Source: Streptomyces spongiicola (lineage in GTDB: Bacteria > Actinomycetota > Actinomycetes > Streptomycetales > Streptomycetaceae). From it: 64,000 nt of DNA. Under the pieces are notes generated by a model that saw only the letters and a program-made list of their open reading frames with translations, searched no databases and had not been told where the DNA came from. This document shows, one piece after another, positions 1 through 7,588 of this stretch. The DNA is taken from assembly GCF_003122365.1 (NCBI RefSeq), contig NZ_CP029254.1:6016001-6080000 (forward strand), read 5' to 3'. Position 1 is the first letter of the stretch, and each line of letters opens with the position of its first letter. Made by a program: the position numbers and the translations under genes.

Positions 1-62
1 CTGCGTGAGGAAGTGGAGGGTGGAGCTGGACATGTCGACGCCCGGCGGGTGGAGAAGCACGG

Positions 63-117
63 GAAGCCTCTGGCAGAGCCGGTTCTCTTGGTCGAGAACC
101 CATCTACCAGAGGCTTC
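63..117. repeat. nested inverted repeat near the left edge
   Basis: A perfect 11-bp inverted repeat (63-73 GAAGCCTCTGG and its complement at 107-117) encloses a second perfect 7-bp inverted repeat (81-87 GGTTCTC, 94-100 GAGAACC) with a 6-base loop, so the segment can fold as a two-step hairpin. A smaller hairpin, CGCCCT-AC-AGGGCG, lies at 142-155. No T-run follows on either strand, so a classic intrinsic terminator is not shown. It lies downstream of the minus-strand MerR gene and could end that transcript, or be the edge of an element cut by the window. Bases 1-213 hold no convincing gene. Confidence 0.6.
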
Positions 118-213
118 ACCACTGTCAGCCCAGTTGCCGCACGCCCTACAGGGCGGCGTGGAGTCGCTCGTACGCGGCATCCCCGCCCATTCTGTGAGGA
201 GGCGCGCCCGGGT

Positions 214-1235
214 TCAGCCCGGGGGCCGCGTGGTCCCCGCGTTCAGCGCGGTGCACAGCCAGTCGTGGGCGGAGCCGGGGTTCGGTTCGGGTGGGGCGCC
301 GGGTGGGGTGGACAGTTCGGCCGTGAGCTGCCAGTACACGTCGAAGCGGGGATCGGCGGCCAGTTGGCGGTGCAGGAGCCGGCGGAACGCCGGGGTGTCG
401 CGCGTGCCGCGTGACACGGCGTAGACCGAGACGAAGCAGTCCAGCGCCTCGCCCGCCCGGGGTGGCCGCCCCGCCCGAAGCTCGGCCGACGCCAGTGCGT
501 ACGCCTCGCCGAGACCGTCGTACAGCACGGCGGGACGGTAGCCCCGGTCGGGGAGGTGGACGGCCGGCTGCGGCCGGGCGGAACCGGAGCAGCTTCCCGA
601 CACCAGCGCGTGCATGCGGGCGAAGGCCCACACCTGCGCGGGCGTCGGGTCGTCGGGGAGGTGCGGCACGGCCTGGTCGAGGAACGCCGAGACCACCCGG
701 GCCGGAAGGCGCGGCGGCAGCCAGTACCGCCAGAACCGCGCCATCGGCGCGCCGTGCTGGGCGGCACGGCCACCGCGCCGACGAGCCGCAGCCGCTCGGT
801 GCGCTCACCTGCCTCGCAGTCCCGCAGCAGCCGCAGGGACGCCTCCTGCCAGCGCAGGGCGGACAGTTGGGAGCCCACCTTCTGCAACTGGCCGGTGATG
901 GCGGCCTTGAGTGCGTCGTCCGTACGGGCATCGTCCCTACCGTCGCCGTTCGTGCCGTCTTCGTCTGTACGGGCGTCGGCGTTCGTACCGGCCGTAGGGC
1001 CGTCGTCCCGGCTGTGCAGGATCCGGCGCACCTCGGGCACCGGCAGGCCGAGTTCCCGAAGCGAGCGGATCAGCCGCAGCCGGTCCAGGGCTTCTGGGCC
1101 GTAGCGGCGGTGCCCGCCCGTGCTGCGGCCCGACGCGGGGAGCAGGCCCCGGTCCGAGTAGAAGCGGACCGTCTTGACCGTGACACCGGCTCGCTCCGCC
1201 AGTTCTCCGATGGTCAGTGGGGCGTTCGTCGGCAC
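214..1235 (-). pseudogene. MerR-family transcriptional regulator, frameshifted
   Basis: The first part reads from a GTG at 1235 and has a textbook MerR DNA-binding head: TIGELAERAGVTVKTVRFYSDRGLLP, with ...HRRYG and a dimerisation helix (residues about 7-75). A D/T/N/G-rich linker follows, then a helical stretch ending near LRLVGAVAVPPSTA. From there the frame becomes R-rich nonsense, while good coding sequence continues in another frame from 744 (MARFWRYWLPPRLPARVV...) to a stop at 214. The switch lies at 745-754, in a GCGCGC run, where removing one GC restores one protein of about 340 residues. It is either a real lesion or a sequencing slip. The GGGAGG ribosome site of this gene overlaps the dyad at 1239-1269, consistent with autoregulation. 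It is divergent from the hydrolase at 1335. Confidence 0.7.
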
Positions 1236-1238
1236 GGC

Positions 1239-1269
1239 TTGAACCTCCCTCAGGGGGAGTTCCTACGGT
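1239..1269 (+). promoter_or_regulatory. MerR-type promoter with 19-bp spacer
   Basis: TTGAAC (1239-1244) and TACGGT (1264-1269) are separated by exactly 19 bp, and the spacer contains the dyad CTCCC-N5-GGGAG. An over-long spacer carrying the regulator's dyad is the hallmark of promoters that MerR proteins activate by untwisting DNA. It points at the hydrolase gene starting at 1335 and overlaps the translation start of the divergent merR gene. Confidence 0.7.
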
Positions 1270-1334
1270 ACCCGCGCCGGGCCGGCCTACGGGGGGCCGG
1301 CCCGGCGGGAAGCGACCCCGTGGAGGAGGGACCC

Positions 1335-2135
1335 ATGACGGCGTTTGTGCTGGTGTCGGGAGGCCACACCGGAGGGTGGGTCTGGCGGGACGTGGCCGCC
1401 GGACTGAGGGAGTCGGGAGCGGTGGCGTACCCGGTGACCCTGACGGGGATGGGCGACCGCCGCCATCTCGGCGGCCCGGACACGGACATGGGCACCCATG
1501 TCGAGGACCTGGTGCAGATCGTGGACCACGCCGACGAGCCCGAGGTGGTGCTGGTCGGGCACTGCTACGGCGGCTATCCGGTGCTCGGGGCCGCGTCCCG
1601 GCGCCCGGAACGGGTCGGCCGGATCGTCTTCGTGGACGCGCCGCTGCCCCGCGACGGCCTCTCCGTGCTCCAGCAGGTACGCGAGCAGATGCCGGACGGC
1701 CCCGTACGCGACCGGATGCTGGGCCAGCCCGCCCGGGCCGAGGACGGCTGGCGGGTGCCCGCGCCCACCGAGGAGGAGTGGCGGGAGTGGGGGAACCCTG
1801 CGGGTGTCCCCGAGGACGGGATCGCGCGTCTGGCGCGTCTCGCCGCGCCGCAGCCGGTGGGCACCCTCACCACGCCGGTCCGGTTCTCGGACGTGGTGGA
1901 CGAACTGCCCATGACGGGCGTCTTCTGTACGGACGGCGGCACCATGGACATCGCCGGAGTCGAGGCGCTGGTGGCCACGGGCAGCCTGCTCTTCCGGCAA
2001 CTGGCCGAGCCGCGCTGGGGGTTCTTCGAACTCGCCGCCGGGCACTGGCCGATGCTGTCCACTCCCGGCGAGCTGGTGGAGATCCTGCTGCGGGCCGCGG
2101 CGGGGGAGGGGCGGCGGCTCGGCGCCCGCGCCTGA
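1335..2135 (+). CDS. alpha/beta-fold hydrolase with cysteine in the nucleophile position
   Basis: This 266-residue protein starts at ATG 1335 after a GGAGGG ribosome site. It has the compact esterase fold seen in plant-type and actinobacterial hydrolases: FVLVSGGHTGGWVW forms the oxyanion-side start, VVLVGHCYGG the nucleophile elbow, and ELAAGHWPML the C-terminal histidine loop. The elbow normally reads G-H-S-x-G; here residue 77 is Cys (codon TGC), as in dienelactone hydrolases. This may change chemistry or weaken activity. It is probably the target of the divergent MerR regulator through the 19-bp-spacer promoter at 1239-1269. The substrate is unknown; a role in breaking down a small effector recognised by the MerR protein is inference. 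Confidence 0.85.
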   Translation: MTAFVLVSGGHTGGWVWRDVAAGLRESGAVAYPVTLTGMGDRRHLGGPDTDMGTHVEDLVQIVDHADEPEVVLVGHCYGGYPVLGAASRRPERVGRIVFVDAPLPRDGLSVLQQVREQMPDGPVRDRMLGQPARAEDGWRVPAPTEEEWREWGNPAGVPEDGIARLARLAAPQPVGTLTTPVRFSDVVDELPMTGVFCTDGGTMDIAGVEALVATGSLLFRQLAEPRWGFFELAAGHWPMLSTPGELVEILLRAAAGEGRRLGARA

Positions 2136-2194
2136 GCGCCGCGACCGGGCTCCCGGGAGGGTGCGGTCGGGCCCCGACGCGGGGCCCGACCGGT

Positions 2195-2443
2195 TCAGCC
2201 CCCGGCCGCGTAGGAGACGAAGCGGGTCCAGGCGGTGGGGGAGAGGGCGAGCTGGGGGCCCGGGGCCTGCTTGGAGTCCCGGACGTGGACGGTGGTGGGG
2301 CAGGCGGCGACCTCCACGCAGTCGCCGTCGCCGCCGCTGCTGTAGGAGGACTTGTGCCAGGAGAGCGCGACCTCCACGCAGTCGTCGCCGTCGCCGCCGC
2401 TGTAGCTGCTCTTGAACCAGGCCAGTTCTGTGCTGCCGCTCAT
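2195..2443 (-). CDS. DUF397 protein with duplicated motif
   Basis: This 82-residue protein belongs to the DUF397 family, small actinobacterial proteins usually encoded next to an XRE/DUF5753 regulator. The family motif W-x-KSSYS-x-GGDGD-DCVEVA occurs twice in tandem (about residues 9-26 and 28-46), while the usual tail VHVRDSK...W..F occurs once; most family members carry a single copy. Its ATG overlaps the stop of the upstream XRE gene in an ATGA, so the two are translationally coupled. The pair resembles WhiJ/Scr1-type regulator modules linked to development in Streptomyces; the biochemical role of DUF397 is unknown. Confidence 0.9.
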   Translation of the reverse strand: MSGSTELAWFKSSYSGGDGDDCVEVALSWHKSSYSSGGDGDCVEVAACPTTVHVRDSKQAPGPQLALSPTAWTRFVSYAAGG

Positions 2444-3288
2444 AGGGCTCCTCGCATCCGACGCAACAGGCTCAGTGAGTCCTCCAGGGTAAGCGCCTGG
2501 GAGCGCATCCTGGCATAGCGCATCTGGAGCACACTGATCTCCCGGGGGTCGGAGACGAACTGGCCGCCTCGTTGGCCCTCGCAGTAGCCGAACCACTTGT
2601 TCTCGCGGGTCTCCAGCAGTTGCATCGGGCCGTCCAGGCCCGCGTGGCTCTCCCGTACCAGGGGCATGATCTGGAGCTCGATGTTGCGGAGTCCGGCCAG
2701 GTCGAGGAGATGGTCGAGCAGCTCGCGGGTGACCGCCGGCCCGCCCATCCGGCGCAGCAGCAGATGTTCTTCGAGGATGAAGCTGTACGCCGTGTTCGGG
2801 CGCTCCCTCAGCAGCCGCTGCCGTTCCAGCCGGGCCGCCGTCTGCGCCTCGATCTGGTCGTCCCCCAGCGGCGGTAGCTGGTTGACGAACAGCGTCCGCG
2901 CATACGCCTCCGTCTGCAACAGGCCCGGAACCAGACGGCATTCGTAGGTGGCGAGGCTGCTCGCCACCGCCTCCAGCCGCGCCCATCTGCGGAACCACGC
3001 CGCCAGCCCGGGCCGTCGCGAGAGATGCTGCGCGGCCCGCCGCAGCACGCCCGTGTTGCCGAGGGCCGCCTCCGCCCGCTCCACGAAGCCGTCGTCCGGC
3101 ATCCGTCGGCCCAGCTCGATCGAGGCCACCGTGTGCTTGGAGTACCCGACGAGCGGGGCGAAGTCGCCGCGGCTGAGACCCGCGTGCTCGCGCAGGGCCT
3201 GGACCACCGCCCCGAACGTCCGCAGACTGTCCGAGGCTTCCGGCTCAGTGGTGTGCGTACCGGCTCCGCCGGTGTCCGTCATCGCCAT
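2440..3288 (-). CDS. XRE-family regulator with DUF5753 domain
   Basis: This 282-residue protein has an N-terminal helix-turn-helix (about residues 24-80, including ALREHAGLSRGDFAPLVGYSK and VASIELGRRMP). It is followed by the DUF5753 effector region with the family signatures YECRLVPGLLQTEAYAR and MGGPAVTRELLDHLL. It ends with an ATGA overlap into the DUF397 gene. The divergent gene at 3405 encodes an anti-sigma-type ATPase, so the locus is the classic Streptomyces trio of XRE, DUF397 and HATPase_c_2. A 21-bp palindrome at 3336-3356 between the divergent genes is the likely operator. The start could also be the second ATG at 3282. Confidence 0.92.
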   Translation of the reverse strand: MAMTDTGGAGTHTTEPEASDSLRTFGAVVQALREHAGLSRGDFAPLVGYSKHTVASIELGRRMPDDGFVERAEAALGNTGVLRRAAQHLSRRPGLAAWFRRWARLEAVASSLATYECRLVPGLLQTEAYARTLFVNQLPPLGDDQIEAQTAARLERQRLLRERPNTAYSFILEEHLLLRRMGGPAVTRELLDHLLDLAGLRNIELQIMPLVRESHAGLDGPMQLLETRENKWFGYCEGQRGGQFVSDPREISVLQMRYARMRSQALTLEDSLSLLRRMRGAL

Positions 3289-3335
3289 CGGGCCATCGTC
3301 ACGGATGGTGACCCGTACCGTCTACCCGGAGTGCG

Positions 3336-3356
3336 TGTACGCTGACACAGCGTACA
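3336..3356. promoter_or_regulatory. 21-bp palindrome between XRE and ATPase genes
   Basis: The arms TGTACGCTG and CAGCGTACA are perfect 9-bp complements around a 3-base centre (ACA). It is the only strong dyad in the 116-bp divergent intergenic region, so it is a good candidate operator for the XRE regulator starting at 3288. Confidence 0.6.
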
Positions 3357-3404
3357 TGGGGGTCTGCTGGAGAAACCCCAGGTCCGGCCGCAGAATTGGG
3401 ACCC

Positions 3405-3884
3405 ATGACCGCATCGGCCACCCCACCGGCCATCCCCGCCGCCCCCCAACCGCCCGTCACCGTACGTGTGTTCTTACAGCGCTTCAGCTCCACGCCGCGC
3501 GGTGCCCGGCTCGCCCGGCATCTGGCGCTCCACCAACTGCACTCCTGGGGCGTTCCGCACGGGACGGAGACGTCCGAGACGGCCGCCGTCCTGGTCGCCG
3601 AACTGGCGGCGAACGCGGTGACCCACGGGCTCGTGCCGGGCCGGGACTTCGAGCTGCGGCTCGCCCTGGAGCCCGGGAAGCTCATCGTGGACGTGTCGGA
3701 CCCGCGGGGCGAGTGCCGCCCGCCCCGGCCCGGTGAGATGCGGGCCTCGGCCGAACGCCCCGGTGGGGAGGAGGGCGGGCGTGGGCTGGTGCTCGTCGCG
3801 GCGCTCGCCGACCGGTGGTCGGTCCTCGACCGGGTGCCGGTCGGCAAGACCGTACGCGCCGAGCTGGACCTGCCGTCGCGGTGA
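3405..3884 (+). CDS. ATP-binding protein of the anti-sigma (HATPase_c_2) type
   Basis: This 159-residue protein has a GHKL/Bergerat fold like RsbW/SpoIIAB and the many Streptomyces orphan homologues. The N-box ETAAVLVAELAANAVTHG (near residues 59-76) carries the Mg/ATP-binding Asn, VDVSDPRGECRPP is the G1 region, and GGRGLVLVAALADRWSV is the G2 region. The first 22 residues are a loose Pro/Ala segment. ATG 3405 is chosen because the family starts here; a TTG nine bases upstream is possible. It may act as a serine kinase or anti-sigma factor, but no sigma factor lies next to it. Confidence 0.88.
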   Translation: MTASATPPAIPAAPQPPVTVRVFLQRFSSTPRGARLARHLALHQLHSWGVPHGTETSETAAVLVAELAANAVTHGLVPGRDFELRLALEPGKLIVDVSDPRGECRPPRPGEMRASAERPGGEEGGRGLVLVAALADRWSVLDRVPVGKTVRAELDLPSR

Positions 3885-4028
3885 AGCGCCCGGGGCACCG
3901 GGGCGACGCGAACCCCGGACGCGCACGTGGAGGGGAGCGCCGGGTGCCGCATACGGACCGGACGCCCGCAGGGTGCCCCCGTGATCGCGAACGCCGGGAG
4001 CCCGCGCGGAGAGGGCACCTCGCGGTCG

Positions 4029-4433
4029 CTACGCGGGCTGGAGCAGGTCCCAGCGGTTGCCGTACAGGTCCTCGAAGACGGCGACCGAGCCGTACGGCTC
4101 GTGGCGCGGCTCCTCCAGGAAGCGGACGCCGGCCGCCGTCATCCTGGCGTGGTCGCGGGCGAAGTCGTCGGTGTGGAGGAAGAACCCGACCCGGCCGCCG
4201 GCCTGCGCGCCCACGCTCGCCGACTGCTCCTCGCCGTGCGCCCTCGCAAGCAGCAGATCCGTGCCGCCCGTGCCGCCGCCGGGCCGGACCACGACCCATC
4301 GCGAACCGTCGCCCCGGTCGGTGTCCTCGACGAGGGTGAAGCCGAGGGCGTCCCGGTAGAAGGCGATGGCCTCGTCGTAGTCGCGGACGACCAGCGCGAC
4401 GAGGGCTATGCGGGGCAGCGGTGCGGCGGACAC
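4029..4433 (-). CDS. VOC/glyoxalase-fold protein
   Basis: This 134-residue single-module vicinal oxygen chelate protein shows two beta-alpha-beta-beta-beta repeats: IALVALVVRDYDEAIAFYRDALGF at the start and VGFFLHTDDFARDHARMTAAGVRF in the second half, ending YGNRWDLLQPA. The GTG at 4433 fits the family start and has AAGGAG upstream. Members include lyases, dioxygenases and drug-binding resistance proteins; the substrate cannot be told from sequence. It faces away from the kinase-like gene at 4496, with a 62-bp gap. Confidence 0.85.
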   Translation of the reverse strand: MSAAPLPRIALVALVVRDYDEAIAFYRDALGFTLVEDTDRGDGSRWVVVRPGGGTGGTDLLLARAHGEEQSASVGAQAGGRVGFFLHTDDFARDHARMTAAGVRFLEEPRHEPYGSVAVFEDLYGNRWDLLQPA

Positions 4434-4495
4434 GGGGATCGGCTCTCCTTGCTCGGGGGCGCCACAGTATCGCCGACGGGTACACAATGCCTCGC

Positions 4496-5131
4496 ATGGA
4501 CCCGTCGACGGAGCAGCTCGCCGACCGTGCCGGCCGTCTCGCCCGCCGCGGCGGACGGCACCTCCTCGGCATCGCGGGGCCGCCCGGGGCGGGCAAGTCC
4601 ACGCTCGCCGCCGAACTCGTGTCGCGACTCGGCCCGGAGCGTGCCGTCCTCGTCCCGATGGACGGCTTCCATCTCGCGCGGGCCGAACTGGAGCGGCTCG
4701 GCCGAGCGGGGCGCAAGGGCGCCCCGGACACCTTCGACGCGGCCGGGTTCGCGGCGCTGCTGACCCGGCTCCGTACCCGCGAGGCGGGGACGACCGTGTA
4801 CGCGCCGGTCTTCGACCGGAGCATCGAGGAGCCGGTGGCGGGCAGTATCGCGGTCGGCCCGGACGTCCCGCTCGTCATCACCGAGGGCAACTACCTGCTG
4901 CACGACGAGGGGCCCTGGGCGCGGATCCGCGCACTGCTCGACGAGGTCTGGTACCTGGAGCTGCCCGACGCGGTACGGGTGCCCCGGCTCGTGGACCGGC
5001 ACGTGCGCTTCGGCAGGGAGCGCTCCGACGCCGAGCGCCGGGTCCGCGACTCCGACGAGTTCAACGCCCGGCTGGTGGCGCGCGGCCGGCACCGCGCCCA
5101 TCTCACCGTGCGGGCGGGGCCCGGTGCCTGA
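4496..5131 (+). CDS. P-loop nucleoside/nucleotide kinase-like protein
   Basis: This 211-residue protein resembles the uridine kinase/phosphoribulokinase-like family often annotated as nucleoside or nucleotide kinase family protein. The Walker A motif GIAGPPGAGKST lies at residues 25-36, VPMDGFHLA is the Asp-containing strand that follows, VYAPVFDRSIEEP is typical of the family, and LVITEGNYLL is the Walker B-like strand. ATG 4496 is preferred over ATG 4487 because CACAAT lies exactly 7 bases upstream, as for a leaderless transcript. The substrate is unknown; the family includes fructose and pantothenate-type kinases. Confidence 0.85.
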   Translation: MDPSTEQLADRAGRLARRGGRHLLGIAGPPGAGKSTLAAELVSRLGPERAVLVPMDGFHLARAELERLGRAGRKGAPDTFDAAGFAALLTRLRTREAGTTVYAPVFDRSIEEPVAGSIAVGPDVPLVITEGNYLLHDEGPWARIRALLDEVWYLELPDAVRVPRLVDRHVRFGRERSDAERRVRDSDEFNARLVARGRHRAHLTVRAGPGA

Positions 5132-5170
5132 GCCGCCCCGCTGCCGTGCGCACGGACCGGCCCCACCGGT

Positions 5171-5369
5171 TGCCCGTACCCGGTCTCACGGGGTGCCCGT
5201 ACCCGGCCTGACCGGCTGCCCGTACCCGGTCTCACGGGGTGCCCGTACCCGGCCTGACCGGCTGCCCGTACCCGGCCTGACCGGTTGCCCGTACCCGGCC
5301 TGACCGGTTGCCCGTACCCGGTCTCACGGGTTGCCCGTACCCGGCCTGACCGGCTGCCCGTACCCGGCC
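5171..5369. repeat. 23-bp tandem repeat array, about 8.7 copies
   Basis: The unit begins TGCCCGTACCCGG and alternates two 10-base endings, TCTCACGGGG-like and CCTGACCGGC-like, with single-base variants. There are eight full copies and a 15-base partial copy. It fills the gap between two converging genes. Each unit can form a small hairpin (CCCGT...ACGGG or CCGG...CCGG), so a role in ending both transcripts is possible. The copies are contiguous, with no unique spacers, so it is not a CRISPR array. Confidence 0.95.
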
Positions 5370-5372
5370 GCG

Positions 5373-6206
5373 CTATGCGCCGAGGCTGCCCATGGCACGT
5401 CCGACGAGCGCGTCGAACGCCCGGTCGGGCAGGATCCGGCGGATCATGATCAGCGGCTTGGCGCCCATGCCCACCGCGTAACGGGTCCTGGGGCGGCGGC
5501 TGGTGGCGGCCCGGCCGATGGCGCGGGCGACGACCGACGGGGACGAGGACCGGCGCGCGTTGCTCTCCGACTCGAGGGTCCCGGCCATGGAGGCGATCTG
5601 CCCGGCGTACGCGCTGCCCTCGCCGAGCTTGCGGAGCTTGCCGGCGGCGATCGAGCTCCACTCCGTGCGGATGGCGCCGGGTTCCACGACGACCACGTCG
5701 ACGCCGAAGGGCCTGACCTCCATGCGGAGGGAGTCGCTGAAGCCTTCGAGGGCGAACTTCGTGCCGTGGTACCAGGCACCCATCGGCGTATGGATCTTGC
5801 CGCCCATCGAGGTGATGTTGATGACGCGGCCGCTGCGCCGGGAGCGCATGTGCGGCAGCACGAGCTGGATGAGCCTGGCGGCGCCGAAGAGGTTGACCTC
5901 GAACTGGTACCGGGCCTCGTCGAGTGCCACCTCCTCGACCGGGCCGTACGAGCCGTATCCGGCGTTGTTGACCAGGACGTCGATCCGGCCGGTCTCGGCG
6001 ACGATCCGGTCCACGCCGTCGCGCATCGAGCCCTCGTCGGTGACGTCCATGGCGATCGCGCGGACGCCCTGCTCGGCCAGTGCGGACATCCGCTCGACAC
6101 GGCGGGCGGCGCCGTACACGGTGAATCCGCGGGCGAGCAGCTCCAGGGCTGCGGCTTCGCCGATGCCGGAAGAGGCTCCGGTGACCAGGGCGACCTTGCT
6201 CGACAT
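5373..6206 (-). CDS. short-chain dehydrogenase/reductase
   Basis: This 277-residue classical SDR acts on NAD(P)H. The cofactor motif TGASSGIG lies at residues 9-16, followed by NNAG near residue 84. The active site comprises Ser in NITSMGG and the pair Y-x3-K in WYHGTKFALEG. The Arg after YGAA suggests NADP preference. The ATG at 6206 has a GGAGGA ribosome site. It is divergent from the TetR gene at 6413 across a large palindrome at 6238-6272, so it is very likely the repressor's target. The substrate is unknown. Confidence 0.93.
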   Translation of the reverse strand: MSSKVALVTGASSGIGEAAALELLARGFTVYGAARRVERMSALAEQGVRAIAMDVTDEGSMRDGVDRIVAETGRIDVLVNNAGYGSYGPVEEVALDEARYQFEVNLFGAARLIQLVLPHMRSRRSGRVINITSMGGKIHTPMGAWYHGTKFALEGFSDSLRMEVRPFGVDVVVVEPGAIRTEWSSIAAGKLRKLGEGSAYAGQIASMAGTLESESNARRSSSPSVVARAIGRAATSRRPRTRYAVGMGAKPLIMIRRILPDRAFDALVGRAMGSLGA

Positions 6207-6237
6207 GACGGGTCCTCCGATGGACGCGAGATAAAGT

Positions 6238-6272
6238 GAACCTGTACTCATAATTATCATGAGCGCTGGTTC
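6238..6272. promoter_or_regulatory. 35-bp two-tier palindrome, likely TetR operator
   Basis: The outer arms GAACC (6238-6242) and GGTTC (6268-6272) and inner arms CTCAT (6247-6251) and ATGAG (6259-6263) are arranged symmetrically around 6255 with equal 4-base gaps. It lies 31 bp upstream of the SDR start in an unusually AT-rich stretch that probably holds the promoter. This is the expected kind of site for the divergent TetR protein. Confidence 0.65.
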
Positions 6273-6412
6273 ATGTTTGTGCAAGTCGAGTGGACGTGAT
6301 CCTGAACTAGAATTCATCTTCATGCCGCGGGGGCGGGCCGCCGAGTGCCCTCGGCGCGACGGTCCGCCCCGCGAGCGCGGCAGCCCGCCCCTGGCCGAGT
6401 TACGGAGGACCC

Positions 6413-6994
6413 ATGGCCGGTTCACGCCCGCTGCGCGCGGACGCCGTCCGCAACCGGACGAAGATCCTGGCCGCCGCGCGCGAGCAGATCACCCTCCACG
6501 GACCCGATGTCCCGATGGACGCCATCGCCGAGGCGGCCGGCGTGGCCGTGGGTACGCTCTACCGCCATTTCCCCACCAAGACGGACCTCGTGGGGGCCGT
6601 CATCGCCGAGCACAGCGAGACCATCACCGTCGACATCGAGGCCGCGGCGGCACGCGTCGCGGACGGCTCCCACGCGATGGCGGAGATCACCCGGATCGCC
6701 GAGCGCACGATCGAGGCCGCGGCCCGGGACCGCAGCGTGAAGGCGGCGGCCCAGACCCTGGGCGCCGCGCACTGGACCGAGCGGCAGGAGCAGCGGTTCA
6801 GAGCCGCGACGGAACGGATCATCGCCGCCGCCGTCGCCGACGGGGACCTCCGCCCCGACGTCACCGTCGACGACTTCCTGATGCTGGTCCTCACCGCCCC
6901 CACCGACCAGGAGCCCGCCGTGCGCTCCCGGTGGCTGGCGCTCTTCCTGGCCGGGTTCACCGCACAGGCCGGCCGGGGGGCGGAGGGGGGCTGA
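6413..6994 (+). CDS. TetR/AcrR-family regulator
   Basis: This 193-residue protein has an N-terminal helix-turn-helix (about residues 8-55): RADAVRNRTKILAAAREQI, then MDAIAEAAGVAVGTLYRHFPTKTDLVGAV, the classic recognition helix. The C-terminal ligand domain is all-helical and unassigned. The ATG has GGAGG upstream. It is divergent from the SDR gene with a shared palindromic operator, so it is probably a local repressor of the dehydrogenase that responds to a small lipophilic ligand (inference). Confidence 0.93.
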   Translation: MAGSRPLRADAVRNRTKILAAAREQITLHGPDVPMDAIAEAAGVAVGTLYRHFPTKTDLVGAVIAEHSETITVDIEAAAARVADGSHAMAEITRIAERTIEAAARDRSVKAAAQTLGAAHWTERQEQRFRAATERIIAAAVADGDLRPDVTVDDFLMLVLTAPTDQEPAVRSRWLALFLAGFTAQAGRGAEGG

Positions 6995-7588
6995 ACGGCT
7001 GGCGCGCCTGCCGGCCCGGGGCCTGATGTGCGGCGTCGCCACCGCCGGGTATCCGGCGGTGGCCCGGGTGCCTCGCCGGGTGCCTCGCTGAGGCCCGGGC
7101 CGGCGTTCAGGTGCCCGCCAGGTGCCCTCGGGTCCCTCGCCGGGTGCCCCGCCGGGTGCCCCGCCGGGTCCGGGTCCCTCGGCCGGGGACTGGACGCCCC
7201 GGCCGGTGTGTCCCCGAGTCCGACGGGTGGCTACGGCCGGGGACCACGCACCTCGGACGGGCCGGCGGGACCCGGCAGGCAGTCGGTCCGTCCGGGCCCC
7301 GGAGTCATACGCCCACCGCACAGGCGCCGGATACCTCGCCGCGCCACATATGCGTCACGCATATACGGAGCGAGACGGTGCAAGGCGGCACGCATACACG
7401 GAGCGAGACGGTGAAGGGCAGCGCAAGCGTGGCACCGGGGCCGCTTGGGTGCCGAGCGGGCCTGGCAAGCGGGGCCCCTGGTGTGCTCGGTACGCTCGAA
7501 ACCTGAGCACGCACAGCGCGGAACCGAACACGGGCACCATCCGATCAATCAGGATCCGATCCGAAACACAGGACGAGCGGGGGCCGAT
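6995..7588. other. gene-free spacer with repeats and a palindrome
   Basis: No convincing gene is seen. Degenerate repeats of CGGGTGCCTCGC/CGGGTGCCCCGC fill 7060-7180. A 17-bp palindrome, ATATGCGT-C-ACGCATAT, lies at 7348-7364. A 22-bp direct repeat ending in ACGGAGCGAGACGGTG occurs at 7359-7380 and 7392-7413, 33 bp apart, with its first copy overlapping the palindrome. A weaker dyad GTGCTC...GAGCAC spans 7483-7510. These could be control sites for the gene at 7589. Confidence 0.6.

Noticed and set aside
411..1334. N-terminal extension of the hydrolase by about 300 residues
   Set aside because: It runs antisense through the merR gene, is Arg/Pro rich, and the hydrolase has a good ribosome site and family start at 1335.
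5171..5369. CRISPR array
   Set aside because: The 23-bp units are directly contiguous with no unique spacers and no cas genes are present in the window.
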